In this document: piece after piece, positions 53,574 through 62,031 of the stretch | Layout of the letters: the number at the start of each line of letters is the position of its first letter | Position numbering within the stretch: the stretch's first letter is position 1 | DNA from: Candidatus Gastranaerophilales bacterium | GTDB taxonomy: Bacteria > Cyanobacteriota > Vampirovibrionia > Gastranaerophilales > Gastranaerophilaceae | Assembly: GCA_017560095.1 (NCBI GenBank) | Contig: JAFYOU010000027.1 | Span: 1 to 64,000, forward strand | DNA: 64,000 nucleotides | Direction of reading: 5' to 3' | The notes under the pieces: generated by a model | Told to the model about the DNA's origin: nothing | The model's database searches: none | The model's input: the letters and a program-made list of their open reading frames with translations, nothing else | Made by a program: the position numbers and the translations under genes

Positions 53574-54669
53574 AATAACAAAAATTGCTATAGTTGGTGC
53601 GGGTCCATCTGGAATTTATTGTGCTTTGCAAATTTTATTTGGTTTTAAAGAGCAAAATTTTTCTAATTTTAAGCTCTTGATTTTTGATAAGGCTCAAGCA
53701 TTAAGAACTATTCTTCCAACAGGTGGTGGAAGATGTAATTTGACAAATTCAATAACTGATATTAAAGAATTTTCAAAAAATTATCCAAGAGGTGAAAAAT
53801 TTCTTTATTCATTATTTTCAAGGCATTTTAATTTTGATACTTTGGAATTTTTTGAAACAATTGATATTAAAACATACACGCAAGAAGATGGAAGAATTTT
53901 TCCAAAGTCCAATAGCGCAAAAGATGTTAAAGATAAAATGCTAAGTGCGTTAAGAAAATTTAAAAATGTCGAATTGGTAAATAAAAATATTGTTTCTAAA
54001 GATGAATTAAAAAGTTTTGACAGGATAATTATTTGTGCTGGTTCAAAAGGTACAAGTGAATTAATTGAAAGTTTTAATCAGCCAATGAAACCTTTTAAAA
54101 GAGCTCTTTGTGCACTAAAGATTAAGGATTTTAAATATCCAAAAGGAGTTAGTGTTAAATCGCTTGATGGTGATTTTATTTTTACAAGCGATGGAATTTC
54201 TGGCCCGCTTGCATTTAAGATTTCTTCTTTGAACGTAGACAAAAATTTTCCTTATAATGTTTCAATTAAGCTTTTTGATGTTCAGCAGTTATTTGAATTA
54301 ATTGATCATAATTCTAAAAAATCTATAGGAAATTTGATTTCAACTTTGATTCCAAAATCATTGGCGCAAGTTATAGTTGATGATTTTGATAAAAAAGCTG
54401 CTGAGGTTTCTAAAAGAAATATTGAAAAATATAGCGTTTTAAATTTAGAAATAATTGATAATGCAAATCAAGGAGAAATTGTTCATAGTGGAGGTGTCGA
54501 GCTTAATTCTGTTGATAAAAATTGTAAGTCAAAAATAGTTGATAATCTTTGGTTTTGTGGAGAAATATTAGATATAGATGGTTTATGCGGTGGATTCAAT
54601 TTGCAAAATTGTTGGTCAAGTGCTTATGTAGTTGCAAAAGATGTCATCTATTCTATAATTAATAAATAA
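53551..54669 (+). CDS. HI0933/YhiN-family NAD(P)/FAD-dependent oxidoreductase
   Basis: About 372 residues from ATG 53551; an ATG at 53539 is possible. FAD motif V-G-A-G-P-S-G-I-Y-C-A-L, the family signature P-T-G-G-G-R-C-N-L-T-N, and the C-terminal F-C-G-E-I-L-D-I-D-G-L-C-G-G-F-N-L-Q-N-C-W-S-S-A identify the HI0933 (YhiN) family. Its biochemical role is not settled; members bind FAD, and some act on membrane-associated substrates. It overlaps folK and precedes lpdA by 16 nt. Confidence 0.88.
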   Translation: MEQFCQDKITKIAIVGAGPSGIYCALQILFGFKEQNFSNFKLLIFDKAQALRTILPTGGGRCNLTNSITDIKEFSKNYPRGEKFLYSLFSRHFNFDTLEFFETIDIKTYTQEDGRIFPKSNSAKDVKDKMLSALRKFKNVELVNKNIVSKDELKSFDRIIICAGSKGTSELIESFNQPMKPFKRALCALKIKDFKYPKGVSVKSLDGDFIFTSDGISGPLAFKISSLNVDKNFPYNVSIKLFDVQQLFELIDHNSKKSIGNLISTLIPKSLAQVIVDDFDKKAAEVSKRNIEKYSVLNLEIIDNANQGEIVHSGGVELNSVDKNCKSKIVDNLWFCGEILDIDGLCGGFNLQNCWSSAYVVAKDVIYSIINK

Positions 54670-54685
54670 TAGTGTTGGAGTGAAG

Positions 54686-55999
54686 ATGTACGATTTAGCA
54701 ATTATTGGGCTCGGTCCCGCAGGTTTGGAAGCGGCACAAATAGCAATCAAAAATAATTTAAATGTTATTGCTTTTGAAGATAATGAACTTGGGGGTACTT
54801 GTTTAAATGTTGGATGCATACCTACAAAATCTATTTTGTATACATCTCAGCTATTAAAAGAGGTACAGGATTCTTCAAAATTAGGCTTGAGTATATTTTC
54901 TACTCCTGGATATAATTGGCAAGCGATATTAGATAGAAAAATTGAAATTGTTAATAAATTCAACAAGCTTTTGCATGCAACTATTTCTAAAAACCTCACA
55001 TTAGTGAAAGCGAAAGCAGAGTTGAATATCAATTACGACAATCTTGAAATTTATGCTGATGATAATGTTTATCAAGCAAAAAATATTCTTGTATGCACTG
55101 GTTCGAAGCCAATTGAGTTGCCAGGTTTACCATTTGATGGAAAATTTGTTGTTAATTCTGACGATTTATTTAAAATGCATGATTTGCCAAAAAAAATTGC
55201 AATTGTTGGAAGTGGTGCAATTGGGTTAGAATGGGCAAAAATTTTATCTGATTTTGGGGTGCAAGTTAGATTGATTGAAAAAGCTCCGGCGTTAGCACCT
55301 GTTTTAGATATTGAATTACAAAAAAGAGTTGAGCGAATATTAAAGCAAAACAAAATAGAATATTTTAAAAATGATTTTATAACAAGTATTTCAAATGATT
55401 TAATTACTCTTAATTCAGGTGTTGCCTTTGATACGGATTGTATATTGGTCGCAATTGGAAGAAAACCAAATTTCCCACTTGTTACAATTAGTGGTTGCGC
55501 AGAAGAATACAAACTAAAGCCACATGAAGATGGAACTTGCGATATTGATAACTTATACATAGTCGGAGATGCATTAGGTAAAACCATGTTGGCTCATAGT
55601 GCAAGTCATCAAGCACGAATAATTATGAATAAAATTTTATTTAATACCGACATGGTTTTAAAAGATTCTCCAGCTGTCATTTATATTAATCCTGAAATAG
55701 CATCAATTGGTATTAGAGAGCAAGATATTGAAAATAAAGAAGAATACACAATTAAAAAAATATTAATATCAGCTATAGCAAAATCTTGGTGTGATAATGC
55801 ACAAGATGGTTTAATTAAGTTGATTATTAAGGATGATTTAATTGTTGGTGCGCATATTGTATCCAAGGAAGCAAGTGCGCTTATTAGCATGGTGAATATA
55901 TTTATTGATCAAAAAATTCCAATTGCTGAAATTGAAAATATGATTTTTCCTCATCCAAGTTTTGCTGAGGCAATTCAGGAGGTCATTAAAAATGGATAA
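54686..55999 (+). CDS. lpdA: Dihydrolipoamide dehydrogenase (E3)
   Basis: 437 residues from ATG 54686, preceded by TTGGAG. It has FAD motif I-I-G-L-G-P-A-G-L-E-A-A, the redox disulfide in G-G-T-C-L-N-V-G-C-I-P-T-K, a second Rossmann motif V-G-S-G-A-I-G-L-E-W-A, F-D-T-D-x-I-L-V-A-I-G-R and the C-terminal catalytic His-Glu in F-P-H-P-S-F-A-E. It reoxidises lipoyl groups of 2-oxoacid dehydrogenases or the glycine cleavage system. It overlaps lipA by 8 nt, which ties it to lipoate metabolism; E1 and E2 genes are not here. Confidence 0.95.
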   Translation: MYDLAIIGLGPAGLEAAQIAIKNNLNVIAFEDNELGGTCLNVGCIPTKSILYTSQLLKEVQDSSKLGLSIFSTPGYNWQAILDRKIEIVNKFNKLLHATISKNLTLVKAKAELNINYDNLEIYADDNVYQAKNILVCTGSKPIELPGLPFDGKFVVNSDDLFKMHDLPKKIAIVGSGAIGLEWAKILSDFGVQVRLIEKAPALAPVLDIELQKRVERILKQNKIEYFKNDFITSISNDLITLNSGVAFDTDCILVAIGRKPNFPLVTISGCAEEYKLKPHEDGTCDIDNLYIVGDALGKTMLAHSASHQARIIMNKILFNTDMVLKDSPAVIYINPEIASIGIREQDIENKEEYTIKKILISAIAKSWCDNAQDGLIKLIIKDDLIVGAHIVSKEASALISMVNIFIDQKIPIAEIENMIFPHPSFAEAIQEVIKNG

Positions 56000-56870
56000 T
56001 TATCAAAGATTACCTGAATATTTAAAAACAAGCATAGCAACTGTAGATAATGAAAATTATAAACATGTTAGACAAATTTTAATAAAAAATAATTTAAATA
56101 CAGTTTGCGATGGAGCAAGATGTCCTAATAAATGTGAATGCTATTCATCTAAAACCGCTACTTTTTTAATTCTTGGAAATACATGTACAAGAAACTGTGC
56201 TTTTTGTAATATTTCTCAAAAAACACCTTTGGGAATTGATTTAGAAGAGCCATATAATGTTGCTTTGGCTGTTAAAGAATTAGGGCTTGAATACTGTGTG
56301 ATAACGTCAGTCACAAGAGATGACTTAAAAGAAAATGATGATTTTGGTTCCATTCATTATCGAAATACTATAGAAGAAATTAGAAAATTAAATAAAGGTA
56401 TTAAAATTGAAATTTTAACTCCCGATTTCAAAGGAAGTAAAAAAGCTTTAGATAGAATAATTGAATCTAAGCCTGACGTTTTTAATCACAATATTGAAAC
56501 AATAAAAAGATTATATCCTATTGCTCGTCAAATGGCTAATTATGATTGCACATTAGACGTATTGAATTATATGAAAACAAATGGTCTTATAACAAAATCG
56601 GGTTTTATGTTGGGACTCGGAGAAACGTTTGATGAAATTAAAGATCTAATTAAAGACTTAGATAATGTTAATTTAGATATTGTAACTATAGGACAATACA
56701 TAAGACCATCAAAAAAACATTTAGAAGTCAAAAAGTACTATACGCTTGACGAGTATAGAGAAATTGAAGAGTGCATTAAAAAAGAAACAAACATATATCC
56801 TGTGGTTGCTCCTTTAGCACGAAGTTCATATAAAGCAAAAGAAGCTTATGAATTTATTGCGAATCTTTAG
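55992..56870 (+). CDS. lipA: Lipoyl synthase
   Basis: 292 residues from ATG 55992, which has a full AGGAGG 9 nt upstream. A radical-SAM enzyme inserting two sulfurs into octanoyl groups. The auxiliary cluster Cys are in C-D-G-A-R-C-P-N-K-C-E-C (C-x4-C-x5-C-like), and the radical-SAM triad is C-T-R-N-C-A-F-C. Also present: V-T-S-V-x-R-D-D-L and the C-terminal R-S-S-Y-K-A. It overlaps lpdA by 8 nt and is convergent with the MerR-type gene (17-nt overlap). Confidence 0.96.
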   Translation: MDNYQRLPEYLKTSIATVDNENYKHVRQILIKNNLNTVCDGARCPNKCECYSSKTATFLILGNTCTRNCAFCNISQKTPLGIDLEEPYNVALAVKELGLEYCVITSVTRDDLKENDDFGSIHYRNTIEEIRKLNKGIKIEILTPDFKGSKKALDRIIESKPDVFNHNIETIKRLYPIARQMANYDCTLDVLNYMKTNGLITKSGFMLGLGETFDEIKDLIKDLDNVNLDIVTIGQYIRPSKKHLEVKKYYTLDEYREIEECIKKETNIYPVVAPLARSSYKAKEAYEFIANL

Positions 56871-57252
56871 GCTTTCTTCCTCTTTTTGCGGTTTTTTCAA
56901 TATTGTTTTTTTGCGCTTTTGTATCAATTCCTGCGATTTTAGCGTATTTTTCAATATATTCTATATAGTTGCTTGGTTTTATATTATTACCTTCGACAAC
57001 TGCCAAAAAAAGCTTAACTCCTGATAAATTCATGGCTAGATTTCTTGTTAAAAACAAGATTAACTTTGCTTTTTCAAGGTCATCCAAGCTATAATTTCTT
57101 CGGTTTTTTTCTGTCCTTTTAGGCGACAAGATACCTTCTGTGTCGTATATGCGTAGAGTCCTTTGATGCACATTGAGCGCTGTAGCAACAGAGCTTATAG
57201 GTAAAATAGGTAGCGCTGTATCTATTTTTTTGTTATTTTTTTCTTTTTGCAT
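56854..57252 (-). CDS. HspR-like MerR-family regulator with AT-hook-like tail
   Basis: A 132-residue protein. A MerR-type winged HTH occupies about residues 17-85: P-I-S-S-V-A-T-A-L-N-V-H-Q-R-T-L-R-I-Y-D-T-E-G-I-L-S-P-K-R-T, then R-R-N-Y-S-L-D-D-L-E-K. The R-I-Y-D-x-E-G-x-L pattern is that of HspR, a heat-shock repressor. The tail ends A-K-R-G-R-K-P-K-D, an R-G-R-K-P AT-hook-like minor-groove motif uncommon in this family. No dnaK or clpB is adjacent. It is the gene after rimO in the leftward direction (21-nt gap). Confidence 0.82.
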   Translation of the reverse strand: MQKEKNNKKIDTALPILPISSVATALNVHQRTLRIYDTEGILSPKRTEKNRRNYSLDDLEKAKLILFLTRNLAMNLSGVKLFLAVVEGNNIKPSNYIEYIEKYAKIAGIDTKAQKNNIEKTAKRGRKPKDSQ

Positions 57253-57273
57253 TTTAATTCCAGACTATATTTT

Positions 57274-58578
57274 TTATACTATGCCATACATATCATAACT
57301 CGTTGATTTGGTAATTTTGACATTTACAATATCACCTGGAGTTAAATATTCATTACTCTTAATGTATACTAGCCCATCAACTTCAGGGGCATCTTTGTAG
57401 CTTCTGGCTACAATTTTGCCATCAGAATGTATTTCTTCTATTATACATTGAATTGTCTTGTTGTGGCAATTTTTATTAATTTGAGATGAGATTTCTTTTT
57501 GCAATTTCATTAAAGCATTTCTTCTTTTTTTCTTAATATTGGCTTTGATTTGAGGTTTAAGAGAATATGCATATGTATTTTTTTCTCTTGAATATTCAAA
57601 TACTCCAGCTTTATCAAATTTCATCTCTTTAATAAATTCATATAAATCTTGATATTCTTCCTCTGTTTCCCCAGGATAACCTACTATGAATGTTGTTCTT
57701 ATTGCTACATTTTTAATTTTTTTTCTTAAGTTCTTGATAAATTTTCTATAGTCAATAGCTGGTCTTTTCATTCTTTTTAGGACTTCGGTATGCGAATGTT
57801 GTAATGGAATATCTATATATTTTACAACTTTATCTAAGTTATTAATGGTATTCATTAATTCTTCATCAAAGTTTGTTGGGTAAGCATACATTATTCTTAT
57901 CCAATTTAAATTTTCAATTTTATTTAATTCGGTCAACAACGTTGCTAACATTGGCTTTTTATATAAATCTAAACCATAGCTTGTTGTATCTTGCGCAATT
58001 AAAATGACTTCGCTAACACCTTTATTTGCCAATTCTTTGGCTTCATTAATAATATTTTCCATTTTGCGAGACTTATATTTGCCTCTAAGCTTTGGAATAA
58101 CGCAATAGCCGCAATTGTAATAACAGCCTTCTGCTATTTTTATATAACTAGAAGAACCAACTGTTATTTGTTCTCTTTTAACTTCTTCGCAATATGTATA
58201 ATTTGGTTCATTTGAAATATTGTAATATTCTTTATTTTCAATAGCTTCAATTATTTTATCGTATTCACATGTTCCAATGAAGTTTTTGATTTCGGGTAAT
58301 AATTTTGGTAACTCTATAGGATGTTTTTGGGGTAAACAGCCCGTTAAAATAATTCTTTTGCCTTTTTGTATCATATTTAAAATTGCCGAGACTGATTCTT
58401 TTTCAGCATCAGCAATAAACGAACAAGTGTTTATTATGACTGTTTTAATTTTCTCATCATCTGGGTCTAGGCTGTAGCTATAGCCATTTTTAACCAATAA
58501 ACCAAGCATTAACTCCATGTCTACTAGGTTTTTAGCGCATCCAAATTGTAATATGCCGATTGTTTCTTTCTTTTTCAT
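57274..58578 (-). CDS. rimO: Ribosomal protein S12 methylthiotransferase RimO
   Basis: A 434-residue radical-SAM methylthiotransferase. UPF0004 domain Cys are in Q-F-G-C-A-K-N-L-V-D, N-T-C-S-F-I and L-T-G-C-L-P-Q; the radical-SAM triad is C-Y-Y-N-C-G-Y-C. The C-terminal TRAM domain (about 370-434) is present. C-A-K-N-L-V-D-M-E and G-C-x-x-N/G-C-x-Y-C-V-I-P-K-L-R-G-K-Y favour RimO over MiaB. It modifies Asp of ribosomal protein S12. It overlaps the upstream GT-C gene by 4 nt. Confidence 0.94.
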   Translation of the reverse strand: MKKKETIGILQFGCAKNLVDMELMLGLLVKNGYSYSLDPDDEKIKTVIINTCSFIADAEKESVSAILNMIQKGKRIILTGCLPQKHPIELPKLLPEIKNFIGTCEYDKIIEAIENKEYYNISNEPNYTYCEEVKREQITVGSSSYIKIAEGCYYNCGYCVIPKLRGKYKSRKMENIINEAKELANKGVSEVILIAQDTTSYGLDLYKKPMLATLLTELNKIENLNWIRIMYAYPTNFDEELMNTINNLDKVVKYIDIPLQHSHTEVLKRMKRPAIDYRKFIKNLRKKIKNVAIRTTFIVGYPGETEEEYQDLYEFIKEMKFDKAGVFEYSREKNTYAYSLKPQIKANIKKKRRNALMKLQKEISSQINKNCHNKTIQCIIEEIHSDGKIVARSYKDAPEVDGLVYIKSNEYLTPGDIVNVKITKSTSYDMYGIV

Positions 58579-60152
58579 TTTTTTATCTTAAATATTGTAA
58601 CCTGTTTATTTTCTTTCAGTGTTGCCACTTGCGTATAATTATCCATAATATATTTGCAAAAATCAACAGCATAATCAAAACAAATTCCTTGTTTTCCATA
58701 ATCCAGTGTATCTCTTGGGTAAAAAATTATGTATTCTATTCGTTTGTCTTGCAATTGATTAATTAATTGTTTTTCTTTAAATGTTTCAAAATCTAGTGGC
58801 GTAAAAGTCGAATTGTAAAATTTATACGGTTTGTTGTGTAGGACATTGAAAATTTGGCCTTCCGGAAGTACGATGAAATTTTCGTCTTTTTTTATGTGTT
58901 TTTCAATAAACAAATTTGTTTTTTCAAATATATTCTTGTCAACTTTTTTTAATGCAACTAAATTATTTTTTATAGCAAACAGTGTTTTATTTTCTCTAAT
59001 AAATAGAGTAAGGTTGTTGATAAAAACAAAAATAAAAATAAATATTATTGAATTAATTAACCATTTTTTGTTAATAAATTTTTGCAACTGTAAAAATATA
59101 TAAAAGATTAATAAACAATATCCAAAGTTTCCGTAACCGATTGGATTAACAGCAAAGAATGATTTGCTTGTTAAAATTAAGCTAAATCCTAGAAAAATTA
59201 GTTCTTCTTTTGATGTTGTTTTGTGTTTTATAGCCAAAAAAGTTATAAAAATTGAAAAAAATCCTATTAAATTAAAGGCAAAATTTAAATTCAAAAAGTA
59301 TAATAGTCCAAGTGTAAGATAAGAGATAAAAGGCTTTTTGATGATGTATAAAAAATACGAAAAAGCTAAAATAAGAAATGTTTTTAAAGATAAAATAATA
59401 TTATATGCAAAATATTTATCATAGAAAAATACTCCCATCCCTTCGTATAAGTGTTTAATAGAGTTGGTAGTAATCATTTCTTTTAAATAATAATAGTTTT
59501 TTAAAATATCATCAATTGTGATTTGGTTAATTAAAAAATAAATTAAACAAATTAATGGAAAAATAAAAATATATGATAAATTTTTTAAAAAAATGTCTTT
59601 TTTGTAAATTAAATAAATGATGGAGATTAAAAAAGCGCCAATAAACATCTCCGGCTTGTTAACAAAAATAAGTCCTAAAGATAAAAATAAAATGTTTTTT
59701 TTGTTGTAGAGCAAAGAAAAAAATGCTAAGTAAAGTCCAAATATGGCCCATAGCGTAGAAAAAGAATATGGTAGAACAAATGAAAAAGTAGAATTTGAAA
59801 ATATACTCGTAAAAAGAAATATTATTGAGAATGCTAATGAAGCTTTTGAAGCGAAAAATTTATTTAAAATAAAATAGAATAAAATAAATATTGCAAATGA
59901 TATTAAATGAGCTTCAATTACTAACAAATTTATATTGATTTTTATTAAATATAGAAAAGAATTTAGGATATAGCCAAAAGGTCCATAAATCAAAAAAATG
60001 TCTTTCATTAACTTTTGACCACTTAGTATTTGAAATGGAATACAGGTTTCGCGCGAAAAATCAATTAGAATATTTCCTGTTTTTAAAAAGAAAAATATAG
60101 TTAAAATTAAAAATAATATTGTTAGAATTATTATATTTTTCTTGTTTTCCAT
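58575..60152 (-). CDS. Polytopic membrane protein, GT-C glycosyltransferase-like
   Basis: 525 residues from the ATG at 60152 (the frame is open for nine codons more). About 11-12 hydrophobic segments fill residues 5-390, followed by a soluble tail with F-I-V-L-P-E-G-Q-I-F-N and Y-I-I-F-Y-P-R-D-T. The first loop contains D-F-S-R-E-T-C-I-P-F-Q-I-L-S-G-Q-K-L-M-K-D-I-F-L-I-Y-G-P-F-G-Y, typical of PMT/GT39-like proteins that act on polyprenyl-linked sugars. Codon use is extremely A/T-rich even for this genome. It overlaps rimO by 4 nt; the pairing seems incidental. Confidence 0.6.
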   Translation of the reverse strand: MENKKNIIILTILFLILTIFFFLKTGNILIDFSRETCIPFQILSGQKLMKDIFLIYGPFGYILNSFLYLIKININLLVIEAHLISFAIFILFYFILNKFFASKASLAFSIIFLFTSIFSNSTFSFVLPYSFSTLWAIFGLYLAFFSLLYNKKNILFLSLGLIFVNKPEMFIGAFLISIIYLIYKKDIFLKNLSYIFIFPLICLIYFLINQITIDDILKNYYYLKEMITTNSIKHLYEGMGVFFYDKYFAYNIILSLKTFLILAFSYFLYIIKKPFISYLTLGLLYFLNLNFAFNLIGFFSIFITFLAIKHKTTSKEELIFLGFSLILTSKSFFAVNPIGYGNFGYCLLIFYIFLQLQKFINKKWLINSIIFIFIFVFINNLTLFIRENKTLFAIKNNLVALKKVDKNIFEKTNLFIEKHIKKDENFIVLPEGQIFNVLHNKPYKFYNSTFTPLDFETFKEKQLINQLQDKRIEYIIFYPRDTLDYGKQGICFDYAVDFCKYIMDNYTQVATLKENKQVTIFKIKK

Positions 60153-60241
60153 TATTTTTTTATAACAAAATAAATGCATTTTTGCAATTTTTTAATAAAA
60201 AATTGCTTTATATGAATAATTCTTGCAAATAGCAAAAGTTA

Positions 60242-60688
60242 TTATTTTGAGTGCATTTCTTTGATTATAGTTTGAAATTCATTTCTTTGTTCTGGAGTTA
60301 AAATGTTTTCGAATGATTTTCTATGTTCTTGTCTTAGTTTGTCAGCATTTTGTTTTAAAATTACAAGTTCAGCTTTCATTGGAGCTGTTTTTACATCAGC
60401 TTGAAATTTAGGAATTCCAGAATAGTATACATTTCTTATTTTTGTATGTTTATCTTCCATGTTTTCAAGAATTTTACCCATTTCTTTTTGGTGATGTAAA
60501 CGATTTTTTTTGAGTTCATCAATTTGTTGTGAAGATAAATTCAACCTTTCATTAATAGCTTTGTCCATTTGTCTTTGTTTTATATAGCCAGGTTTTTGTG
60601 GATATCTATTGTGAATGCAGTTATGTGCAAAAACAGAAGAAGTATTTATTAATAATATTGCTATAATTGATAATATCTTTATATTCAT
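60242..60688 (-). CDS. Periplasmic Spy/CpxP/CnrX-like sensor protein
   Basis: A 148-residue protein. Residues 1-21 are a Sec signal or anchor (M-N-I-K-I-L-S-I-I-A-I-L-L-I...S-V-F-A). The mature N-terminus has A-H-N-C-I-H-N (H-x-C-x-x-H), candidate metal ligands. The rest is a four-helix-type LTxxQ protein: L-N-L-S-S-Q-Q-I-D-E-L-K-K-N-R and I-L-T-P-E-Q-R-N-E-F. Spy and CpxP are envelope-stress chaperones; CnrX and ZraP, of related fold, sense or bind metals. It is the last gene of an operon with an ECF sigma factor, and shares one base with it (60688). Confidence 0.78.
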   Translation of the reverse strand: MNIKILSIIAILLINTSSVFAHNCIHNRYPQKPGYIKQRQMDKAINERLNLSSQQIDELKKNRLHHQKEMGKILENMEDKHTKIRNVYYSGIPKFQADVKTAPMKAELVILKQNADKLRQEHRKSFENILTPEQRNEFQTIIKEMHSK

Positions 60689-61188
60689 TAGTTTTCCTCT
60701 TTCATTAAAAAACTAAGCTTTTCTTTTAAAATTTTTCTAGCATTATTTATGCGTGATTTAACGGTGCCTTCAGGTATTTTTAATTTTCGAGCAATTTTTT
60801 CATAAGAGTAATCTTCAAATTCATATAAAATTATAACCTCTTTCATCTTTTTAGGAAGAGAATTGATTTCTTTTAAGATTATTTTTTGACGTTCTTTTTG
60901 AGAATATGTAATTTCAGGTGTTTTTTTGATAGAGACATTGTTTAAAATTTCTTCATCAGAAGTTGTTTGACTTTGAATTTTAAATTTTGAACTTCTTAAA
61001 TAATCCCGACATAGATTTGCTGCAATTGCGCAAATCCATTGAGAAAATTTATTTTGCTCTATGTACTTATCAAGATTTTTATATGTTTTTATATAAACTT
61101 CTTGTTCTAAATCTTCGTTATATTCGCCTGTAAAATTTTTTATTATTTGTTTTATTTTATAGCTATGTTTGTTTATTATGTTTTTCAA
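60688..61188 (-). CDS. ECF (RpoE-type) sigma factor
   Basis: A 166-residue protein. Region 2 reads E-D-L-E-Q-E-V-Y-I-K-T-Y-K-N-L-D-K-Y...F-S-Q-W-I-C-A-I-A-A-N-L-C-R-D-Y-L-R; region 4 reads L-P-K-K-M-K-E-V-I-I-L-Y-E-F-E-D-Y-S-Y-E-K-I-A-R-K-L-K-I-P-E-G-T-V-K-S-R-I-N-N-A-R. Region 3 is absent, as in all ECF factors. It overlaps the upstream 75-aa membrane protein gene by 4 nt and the downstream periplasmic gene by one base. This means coupled translation and a likely three-component trans-envelope switch. Confidence 0.93.
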   Translation of the reverse strand: MKNIINKHSYKIKQIIKNFTGEYNEDLEQEVYIKTYKNLDKYIEQNKFSQWICAIAANLCRDYLRSSKFKIQSQTTSDEEILNNVSIKKTPEITYSQKERQKIILKEINSLPKKMKEVIILYEFEDYSYEKIARKLKIPEGTVKSRINNARKILKEKLSFLMKEEN

Positions 61189-61412
61189 TTGTGAAATCCT
61201 AAGCCAAATTCATCTTCAATTAATTCATATTGCAAACTGTTGTTTTCTAATGATACATATATGTCATTTCCTTGTAAGTATATTTGACAAATACTACTCA
61301 TTAAAATTGCTGGCATAGTCAAAGTAAAAATCATTTTTGCAATCGTTTTTCTTCTTTTTCTTTGACTATATAATGGTTTGGCTTCTTTTAATAAAATTGA
61401 TAATTCGTCCAT
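61185..61412 (-). CDS. Small single-TM protein, probable anti-sigma factor
   Basis: A 75-residue protein: a cytoplasmic N-terminus of about 26 residues (M-D-E-L-S-I-L-L-K-E-A-K...R-K-R-R-K), one TM helix (about 27-46, I-F-T-L-T-M-P-A-I-L-M-S-S-I-C-Q-I-Y-L) and a 29-residue acidic external tail. By position (first gene, overlapping the sigma factor by 4 nt) and topology it is a candidate minimal anti-sigma factor like CnrY. It has no zinc-binding ZAS motif. The anti-sigma role is inferred from context only. Confidence 0.65.
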   Translation of the reverse strand: MDELSILLKEAKPLYSQRKRRKTIAKMIFTLTMPAILMSSICQIYLQGNDIYVSLENNSLQYELIEDEFGLGFHN

Positions 61413-61440
61413 AAATTTAACTCTTTTATTCTATGCATTT

Positions 61441-61471
61441 ATTATAACGGTAAACTTTATTTTTTTGTTCA
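61441..61471 (-). promoter_or_regulatory. Candidate ECF-type promoter of the sigma operon
   Basis: On the minus strand, TGAAC (61471-61467) is followed 17 nt later by CGTTATAAT (61449-61441). A -35 with an AAC core and a -10 starting CGT is the usual ECF pattern. The TATAAT within the -10 also allows housekeeping transcription. A start near 61433 would leave a leader of about 20 nt. It suggests autoregulation. Confidence 0.5.
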
Positions 61472-61640
61472 TTTTTTTATTGTAATATTTCTTAACATTA
61501 TGGAAACTAGTGATTGCAAGGGTTTTAGGTGGTTAGTATTCAAATAGTATATATTCTAAAAATAAAAAAAGGCAATTTTTTAAATACAAATTACTTTATT
61601 AATATATCAGAGAGATAAATCAAGAGAGAGATTAAAAAAA

Positions 61641-61904
61641 ATGACAAGATTTCAAAAAAGAGCAAACTTAATGGAAGAGGCATTTAACCCATTTAAGCCG
61701 GTTGACAACTCTGAAGTATTGAAATCAAATTTAAATGAAATCGATTCAAGAAGTATTAGAAGCACATTTAAAGCAACTCAAGATCCAATTCAATATGTTT
61801 TTGATAGCTTCGATAACACTTCTTTAAAGACTTTAGCAAAAGACTTTGTCAAAGAAGGCTTTGATGATATGGTTTCATTTATAACAAGAATTATAAATAA
61901 CTAG
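61641..61904 (+). CDS. Small hypothetical protein
   Basis: An 87-residue soluble protein, M-T-R-F-Q-K-R-A-N-L-M-E-E-A-F-N-P-F-K-P at the start, then a polar Ser/Arg-rich middle and an amphipathic end (L-K-T-L-A-K-D-F-V-K-E-G-F-D-D-M-V-S-F-I-T-R-I-I). No known domain. The purine-rich leader (AGAGAGAG) may serve as a weak ribosome site. A terminator follows at 61950. It diverges from the ECF operon, so it could be a target or just a neighbour. Confidence 0.65.
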   Translation: MTRFQKRANLMEEAFNPFKPVDNSEVLKSNLNEIDSRSIRSTFKATQDPIQYVFDSFDNTSLKTLAKDFVKEGFDDMVSFITRIINN

Positions 61905-61949
61905 AATTAGTTATTTATCTGAAATGGGGGAATATAGGTAGGTTTACTT

Positions 61950-61970
61950 GGCGCATAATATGCGCCTTTT
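61950..61970 (+). terminator. Intrinsic terminator
   Basis: The GGCGCA/TGCGCC stem with a 5-nt loop and T tail, 45 nt after the 87-aa gene. Confidence 0.8.
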
Positions 61971-61987
61971 TATTTTGTATAGATATT

Positions 61988-62017
61988 AAAAAAGCTCCGA
62001 GCAATCGGAGCTTTTTT
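61988..62017. terminator. Bidirectional intrinsic terminator
   Basis: The AGCTCCGA/TCGGAGCT stem with GCAA loop, flanked by A and T runs. It ends the HEAT-repeat gene in the minus direction. Confidence 0.87.
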
Positions 62018-62031
62018 ATAAAATTTTATTC

